Shown: positions 58,982 through 64,000 of the stretch, piece after piece
Numbering within the stretch: the stretch's first letter is position 1
Layout: each line of letters opens with the position of its first letter
Assembly (NCBI RefSeq): GCF_003589595.1
Contig: NW_020654748.1
Coordinates: 2,339,642 to 2,403,641 of the forward strand
Source of the DNA: Hyposmocoma kahamanoa
Taxonomy: Eukaryota; Arthropoda; Insecta; Lepidoptera; Cosmopterigidae
Direction of reading: 5' to 3'
Length of the DNA: 64,000 bases
Position numbers and translations under genes: made by a program
Notes under the pieces: model-generated
Databases searched by the model: none
Seen by the model: only the letters and a program-made list of their open reading frames with translations
What the model was told of the DNA's origin: nothing

Positions 58982-59275
58982 GGAACTTGTCAACTTATGT
59001 CTCAGGGTGACGGGCACAGTGACAATGCCCCTAAGAGCGGTTACACAAACGCACGACTGCATTGCTGCTCTTGGGATTTATAAGCGATTGCATCGATGCA
59101 ATCGCCCATAAATCGCAAGTGTAGCGATGCAATCGCGTTTTTCACGAACGCGTGTTTGCATCGCTGCGTAATCTATGCGATTTTGAAGCTTTTGAGTGGC
59201 ACTGCAACTGTTAGGGATAAGCGTATCGCTTACCACCAGGCGGACGAATTGCTCGTTCCGGTGTCATAAAAAAAA
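58982..59275 (+). repeat. Short retroposon family A, copy 16 (3' half, interrupted)
   Basis: Starts at 'gaacttgtcaacttatgtct' and ends 'tgctcgttccggtgtcataa' + poly-A. Split at 59035-59168 by a GCGAT-rich insert. Confidence 0.8.
59035..59168. mobile_element. 134-bp GCGATGCAATCGC-type MITE fragment
   Basis: Begins gagcggttacacaaacgcac. It contains a perfect 22-bp palindrome at 59084-59105 (half: gcgattgcatc), which extends, with a 2-nt mismatch, to gatttat/ataaatc (59075-59114). The right part is collinear with 52861-52945. taa on both sides (59032-59034, 59169-59171) could be a 3-bp Harbinger-type TSD, but the right terminus looks truncated. Confidence 0.6.
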
Positions 59276-59964
59276 GATGGATTTGCTTGCGTAAATAAAA
59301 CAATTAGATTCTGTTAGATTCTGTCCGGATAAAACATAATGATATATTAACCAGATTTTTAAAACTCCAGCATATTTTAACACAGCATTTACATACTCTG
59401 TATATATTTTCTAATTCTAATGCAAATAACATTCTCTACACTGAATTAATGCGAACATAAAAAAGTGCAACAGCTGTTTCTCCGCCATTTTGGCGCAATT
59501 TCGCATTGGCAATGTTAGTACCGCGTCGGAGATCGGTGTAAATGATTGCACGGGAACCAGCTGACGGTGTTTTAATGTCACGCTTTGTAAAATTTATTCT
59601 TTTAAAATCCTTAGAGTTTTAACATTTATTTCATGATATTTTATTAGGTATATCAACAGTTGTTACATCAAATTACATGTTCAATTTGCATGGATTTTTT
59701 TAGTAGTTTTAACGGCTTTGGCACAATGACATACAGCCTATTCTTTATTTTCTTTCCTTAATTTTGGTTGAAAAATAACAAAAAAGCGTAGATAAGAGTA
59801 TCTTGATAAGATACTTAATTAGTGATAAATATATAAGAAACAGAAAACAATGTAAATAAAATAAAATAGATGTTTACATGTGGCACTGTGCTTATTGTGT
59901 AATCTAGACAAGACGGCAGACGAGTGAGTTTGGACCTAAAAAAAACCTTGATTCCTAGACACTT
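59276..59964. other. Unassigned AT-rich stretch
   Basis: A gccattttggcgcaattt patch at about 59485-59503 is the only GC-rich point. Confidence 0.45.
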
Positions 59965-60205
59965 AGAACTGCTTGTGAAAGAGTTTATCCAAGGAAGTAC
60001 TGCCTCCTTACCTATTTCTGCCGTAATATGAGCATTACTGCGTCCCGGTTTTAAGGGTAAGGGTGCAGATGAAATTACAGGCACATGGGACTTGTTAACT
60101 TATGTCTTAAAGTGACCAGCGCAGTGGCAGTGCACCGCAGATCTTAAAGCTCCGCGCTTTTAGGCGCATGGCTTGTTCGTCCGTCACTTAGTATAATAAA
60201 AATAC
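59965..60205 (+). repeat. Short retroposon family A, copy 17
   Basis: 5' complete; ends 'cccgtcacttagtataataaaaa'-like text. Bordered on the left by ttgattcctagacactta (59948-59965). Confidence 0.85.
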
Positions 60206-60597
60206 TACGTTCGCATGTAAATACTAAGTTCATAATTTAGGTTTCTTAGAAAATGGAGCAATGAGAGCTGAAATTCATCCTTATACTTTCGATTTCACAT
60301 TCCCAGGAATACTAGGTGAATAAATAAATATAACTCAACCAACCTTATAAAAAAAGTAAAACAAATAACTAAAAGTGTCACTGTCACATTTCAACAAGGG
60401 CCATATTCATAAAATACGTCACCAGCCTTTCTCCGTGACTCAGTAGGGGAAATCCTAGAGCATTTTCCTAGAAAATTAACATTATGGGAAACTCATGGCG
60501 AAATGACTAAGTGATACTTGCAAGCGTTTTAAAAGGGTCTCGTGCTCGACAACAAAACGATAGACTATTTAATTTTTTAACTTATATTTTCTTATTT
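60206..60597. other. Unassigned stretch between opposed family A copies
   Basis: No supported feature. Confidence 0.5.
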
Positions 60598-60782
60598 ATT
60601 ATATGGAGGACGAACAGGTCGTGTGTGTGGTAGTAAGTGACACGCCTGTCCATAATAGTTGCCGCTTAGACCTTTAAATCGCAAAGATCAGGACAGACGC
60701 AGGACACTGCCACAGAAATAGGTCAGGTGGCAGTACTTCCCCGAACGAACTCTTTCTTTCAGAAGGAGCTCTAGCGCTACTA
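60598..60782 (-). repeat. Short retroposon family A, copy 18 (internally deleted)
   Basis: The hairpin and central third are missing. Its 5' border on the right, taagtgtctaggaatcaa (60781-60798), is the exact reverse complement of the left border of copy 17. Confidence 0.8.
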
Positions 60783-60957
60783 AGTGTCTAGGAATCAATA
60801 TATTTTTTTTTTTAAATATTGGATTACTCGATTAAAATTAAATAATGATATCTATATAATTTCTTTAATTATTTATTTATTTATTCAATTAAGAAATTAA
60901 CCAAAAAACAATTATGTTAAAAAAGTAATTAAAAACCTTATTTTCAGTAATTGGCAA

Positions 60958-61135
60958 AAATATACAAAGATACGACGCAAGCATATAGAAAAATTCGTTG
61001 GGTCCGTTGGTTCGTTCCGTGGCTTAGTTGGTATAGCGTCTGGCACCATATGCAAGAAGACGTCGGTTCGAATCCGAACGGATCGAAGGATTTTTTTCTG
61101 TGTGTTCGATCTTTGTATTAATGATTATTACAGCA
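60958..61135 (+). repeat. tRNA-derived SINE, family C, best-preserved copy
   Basis: 5' 'caaagatacgacgcaagcat', head 'ttcgttccgtggcttagttg' (A box), 'ggttcgaatccgaacggatc' (B box) and tail 'cgatctttgtattaatgatt'. The acceptor arms do not pair as in a tRNA. Confidence 0.85.
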
Positions 61136-61621
61136 TTATTTACTAAGTTATCGAAAGCTTTTGTACCAATAAAAATATGGAAACAACGGAATAAAAAAAT
61201 CTTGCCGATGTCATACAACTCTTTCAACCTAACCCTTCATTTTACCGAAAACTATTATTAGCCATTTTTGTCGTAAATCATCTTATAAATTATAAAGGTA
61301 GCTTATTCAACCTTTTACAATTCCTAAACTTGCGTACTTGTTAAACTTTTCCATCATACGGATATATTATACAGAGTGATTATAAATTATTTCTTTCCGA
61401 AAGAACAATGTCCAATTTGGACTGCAAATTTTATAGTCGAGACTGTTTGTAAATTTACATTCATCTAAATATAAGTTGTAAAATAACATAAGTAACATTC
61501 ATAAAAGTTTGAAATAAGTTGGGGGTAAAATGACATAAATTAAAAAAAAATTAAACAAATATTTTTTTAAATATTTGTTTTTGAACGTTACACGATTTCT
61601 TTTTTATACTATCATTAAAAT
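61136..61621. other. Unassigned AT-rich stretch
   Basis: No supported feature. Confidence 0.5.
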
Positions 61622-61914
61622 ATTCTACCAAGTGACGGGACGAACTGGTGGTAAGCGACACGCCTATTCATAAGATTACAGTTGCAGTGTCATTCAGACA
61701 TTTATATCGCAAAAATCTTATGGGCACTGCCACTACGACCGTCATTCTGAGATATAAGTTGACAAGTCCCATGTGCCTGTAATTTCACCAGCTCCTTACC
61801 CTTCTAAACCGGAACACAGTAATGCTGACATTACTGCTTGGCGGCAGAAATAGGTAAGGTGGCAGTACTTCCCTGGATGAACTCTTTGACAAGGAGCGCT
61901 TCTGCTACTAATTT
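61622..61914 (-). repeat. Short retroposon family A, copy 19
   Basis: One of the most complete copies, with the hairpin (acagtaatgctgacattactgc) kept apart from two changes. Confidence 0.9.
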
Positions 61915-62654
61915 CCTGACTTACATTTTGATATTTTGTTCTAAACCACGTTTACTCTTGCCAAGATTTCTTCAACGGTTAACTTCAACTTGACATTATT
62001 ATGAATGAAAGTTACAATAATTGTAACACCGATAAGTCTTCGTTAACTTGAACTTAACTCTCAACTTTGAAGTTGCCAGAAAATTCAAGAAGGAATCGTC
62101 TCAACGTTGGAGAAATCGTCTTGTGGTAGTTTATTATATAATATGATTAATTTTATTGGTATATTCTTGGTGTCCGGTGCAATTAGTGTTGGGTCATGGA
62201 AAATTTGTAATTTAAAAAATTTAATATTTTCAGAAAAATAAATATTTTCCCGAATATTTATACACATTTCACAGTTGATACATGTCAAAAGTTGACGATA
62301 CTGAACAAAAATGATAGAGCCATATTTTTTTTTACCTGTGATTCTTTTTTCGCTGTTCTCCGGTAATTTTAGATCTCGTTTTACTCTAACTTGCTTTTAG
62401 CTATACAATTTTTTTTAAATTCACGTTACATAAAACTTGAAAAGATATTCCTACACATAGAACATAATAGTCTTCGAATTGCATTTTTCCACTACAAATT
62501 TTTCGGAAAATTACCTAACAGCAGATGCAATTGATTACATTTGTAAAGGAGGGAGGTTCTCTCTTTACCGTGGGATCAAGTTACGCAGATCCAGCCAAGT
62601 GAAACTCCAAATTGTTGTTCAGAAGATTTATTTTCACCTTGTATGTCGCCAATA
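61915..62654. other. Unassigned AT-rich stretch
   Basis: No supported feature. Confidence 0.5.
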
Positions 62655-62825
62655 CAATTTTACCCTATATGCGGAAGGTGCGGGCAGTTGTTCCTGAAGG
62701 GACTCGACTCCTGGAAACCGTTCCGCGAGATGAGGACTTTCACCCTATATGAGCGTACGAAATATCAGAAGATCCGGGTAGCAGTTCCCAAGAAGGGACT
62801 CAACTCCTGGTTGCGTTACTGAGCT
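62655..62825 (+). repeat. Diverged tandem duplication (~85-bp unit)
   Basis: Two consecutive units share 'accctatatg', then 'gcagttgttcctgaagggac' versus 'gcagttcccaagaagggac', then 'tc(g/a)actcctgg'. GC content is above background. Function unknown. Confidence 0.55.
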
Positions 62826-63463
62826 CTCTGTATTCTCAGATTTCTCATCACATTAACAAAATTGTGTTCGAGTACTCACATTCGAGAAAAATCTTAACAC
62901 TGCGATTCAGTAATAACGCCAAATGGGTCAATGCCATCTAGCGGATTCTTAGAGAACTAAAAGTGAACAATCTGGCTTAACGCCGTCTATTACATAATGT
63001 AGGTTTGTTACACATTTGTTTTTCGGCCCTTTATTATTTCCCATTTATTATATTTAATTTCTATATTCAACATTTTGTGACTTTATCCTTATTGAAATTA
63101 CCTAAATAATACATTTAAATACCTTTATTAAAATAACGATTCTTTTTAAAGTAATCAACTTGTCAAGTTATGTTTCTTTTTACCAAACCGAAGGACACGC
63201 GATCTTTATTTTTCGGCATCATTCAACTCGCACGCCTTAATTATGTTTAACTAATTTGAAATTTTTAAAACTGCAGTTAAAAGAGTTAATTGAACACGTT
63301 TATCATGGTTATTAAGGGATGTACAGTGTCGTGACAAAATTTAAATGTACTTTTAATATTTAGGTCATTTTGGCAACGACAAATTAAAAACGAAATAACA
63401 AATGATACTGTTGTAATGGTTTCACAAATAACGGTTTTTAAAACGTTTATAGTAACTAGTATT
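62826..63463. other. Unassigned AT-rich stretch
   Basis: No supported feature. Confidence 0.5.
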
Positions 63464-63515
63464 TGTTTTTTTTTTTTTTATTATACTAAGTAACGGGACG
63501 AAAAGGTCCTGCGTA
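63464..63515 (-). repeat. Short retroposon family A, copy 20 (3' end only)
   Basis: A long poly-T (the retroposon's poly-A) followed by 'attatactaagtaacgggac' + 'gaaaaggtcctgcg', then an abrupt change to mitochondrial sequence. The rest of the copy may lie beyond the NUMT. Confidence 0.75.
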
Positions 63516-63518
63516 TAT

Positions 63519-63823
63519 AGGTATTGTTCCATTTAATCCCTTTCAATTTCCCTTATTTATTAATACTGTTATTTTAATTACATCAGCAGTAACTTGAGCA
63601 CATCATGCATTAATAGAAAACAATTCTTCTCAAACAACCCAAGGATTGTTCATTACAATTTGTATAAGTATTTATTTCACAATTTTACAAGCCTATTGAA
63701 GCTTCTTTTACTATTGCCGATAGCATTTATGGTTCAACTTTTTTATTGCAACAGGATTTCATGGATTACATGCAATTATTGGAACTTTATTTTTTTTTAA
63801 TTTGCTTAATTCGTCATTTATCT
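63519..63823 (+). pseudogene. COX3: Nuclear copy of mitochondrial cox3 fragment (NUMT)
   Basis: From 63520 the frame reads GIVPFNPFQFPLFINTVIL, ITSAVTWAHHALIENNSSQT, ISIYFTILQAY, then after a shift EASFTIADSIYGSTF, then after another shift FIATGFHGLHAIIGTLF, and finally LICLIRHLS. This is cytochrome c oxidase subunit III. The TGA at 63595-63597 stands where Trp is expected (AVTWAHH), so the source used the invertebrate mitochondrial code. An 8-nt deletion after codon TAT (63694-63696) and a missing T near 63744 break the frame, which rules out a functional gene. It starts inside a family A retroposon and is cut at 63823 by a MITE. Only about a third of cox3 is present in the window. Confidence 0.93.
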
Positions 63824-64000
63824 CATTGACTTACAATTATATGGACGTCGGGTCCGCGCTAAAAAGTGTCCGCACTTGTAAGGCGCTAAAATCCTATACA
63901 GAGCGCCAAACTCCGCTTTAGTCTTCATTTGTTCGACTGACAGCGCGATACTGCGATGACATTACAATTTAAATTTCGAATAGGTTAGGGACATTTTTTT
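63824..64000. mobile_element. Second copy of the 228-bp MITE (truncated by window edge)
   Basis: Begins CATTGACTTACAATTATATG and is the near-identical reverse complement of 22866-23093. I count two substitutions and one small indel over about 175 bp. It interrupts the cox3 NUMT. The 8 bp before it, atttatct (63816-63823), should recur after its far end outside the window. Confidence 0.92.

Noticed and set aside
61008..61090. tRNA gene with GGTTCGAATCC
   Set aside because: Same reasoning: family C SINE head, no acceptor pairing.
63520..63823. Functional cox3 gene
   Set aside because: Two frameshifting deletions, nuclear repeat flanks and an interrupting MITE show a NUMT.

Overview
This window is AT-rich, gene-poor insect DNA, most likely lepidopteran (moth or butterfly). 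The evidence is the dense mix of short retroposons, LINE tails, mariner/Tc1 elements and MITEs, together with a nuclear copy of a mitochondrial cox3 fragment in which TGA is read as Trp (the invertebrate mitochondrial code). There is no operon structure, no CRISPR array and no bacterial gene. The order-level call is an inference from repeat character, not from a marker gene.

The only host coding sequence I can defend is one 141-bp exon on the minus strand (53339-53479). It encodes a complete CXXC zinc finger of the TET/CXXC4/5 type: eight cysteines, no KFGG motif, and a SHQICK...RRCEKL tail. It has an AG acceptor and a GT donor, and both boundaries are phase 0. In insects this points to Tet, the 5-methylcytosine / N6-methyladenine dioxygenase gene. 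No other convincing minus-strand exon is visible. The window therefore reads as two long Tet introns (at least 10 kb upstream and apparently about 53 kb downstream) around the CXXC exon, and everything else is intronic or intergenic repeat.

Layout. 1-10 kb: LINE 3' ends, tRNA-derived SINE pieces and two oppositely oriented arrays of a 33-bp minisatellite. 10-12 kb: an hAT-like MITE inside an older repeat, plus LINE tails. 12-19 kb: mostly unassigned sequence with some GC-rich patches. 19-36 kb: very dense repeats, with nested SINE-in-SINE, SINE-in-MITE and MITE-in-SINE insertions, a 228-bp MITE with a perfect 8-bp target duplication, a tandemly amplified LINE fragment, and a local duplication that preserves the empty site of a foldback insertion. 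36-45 kb: sparse, with one ~1 kb element bearing 50-bp terminal inverted repeats and a 400-bp run of N. 45-50 kb: LINE reverse-transcriptase C-terminal remnants and SINEs. 51-55 kb: a paired YY1/Pho-type motif, a GCGATGCAATCGC-rich MITE, the Tet exon, and a decayed mariner (DD34D) 0.12 kb upstream of the exon acceptor. 57.4-59.0 kb: an apparently intact Tc1-type transposon (DD34E, 343-aa open transposase, 26-bp TIRs, TA target duplication). 59-64 kb: SINEs, then a cox3 NUMT that is itself interrupted by a near-identical second copy of the 22.9-kb MITE.

The elements do not cooperate as a system. What the window records is the insertion history of a Tet intron: 20 copies or pieces of one poly-A-tailed short repeat (family A below) form the background, and younger elements (Tc1, the 8-bp-TSD MITE, the NUMT) sit inside or beside them. 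I found no evidence of a previously undescribed molecular system. The most informative items are the lone Tet CXXC exon, the intact Tc1 element, and the NUMT/MITE nest at the right edge.
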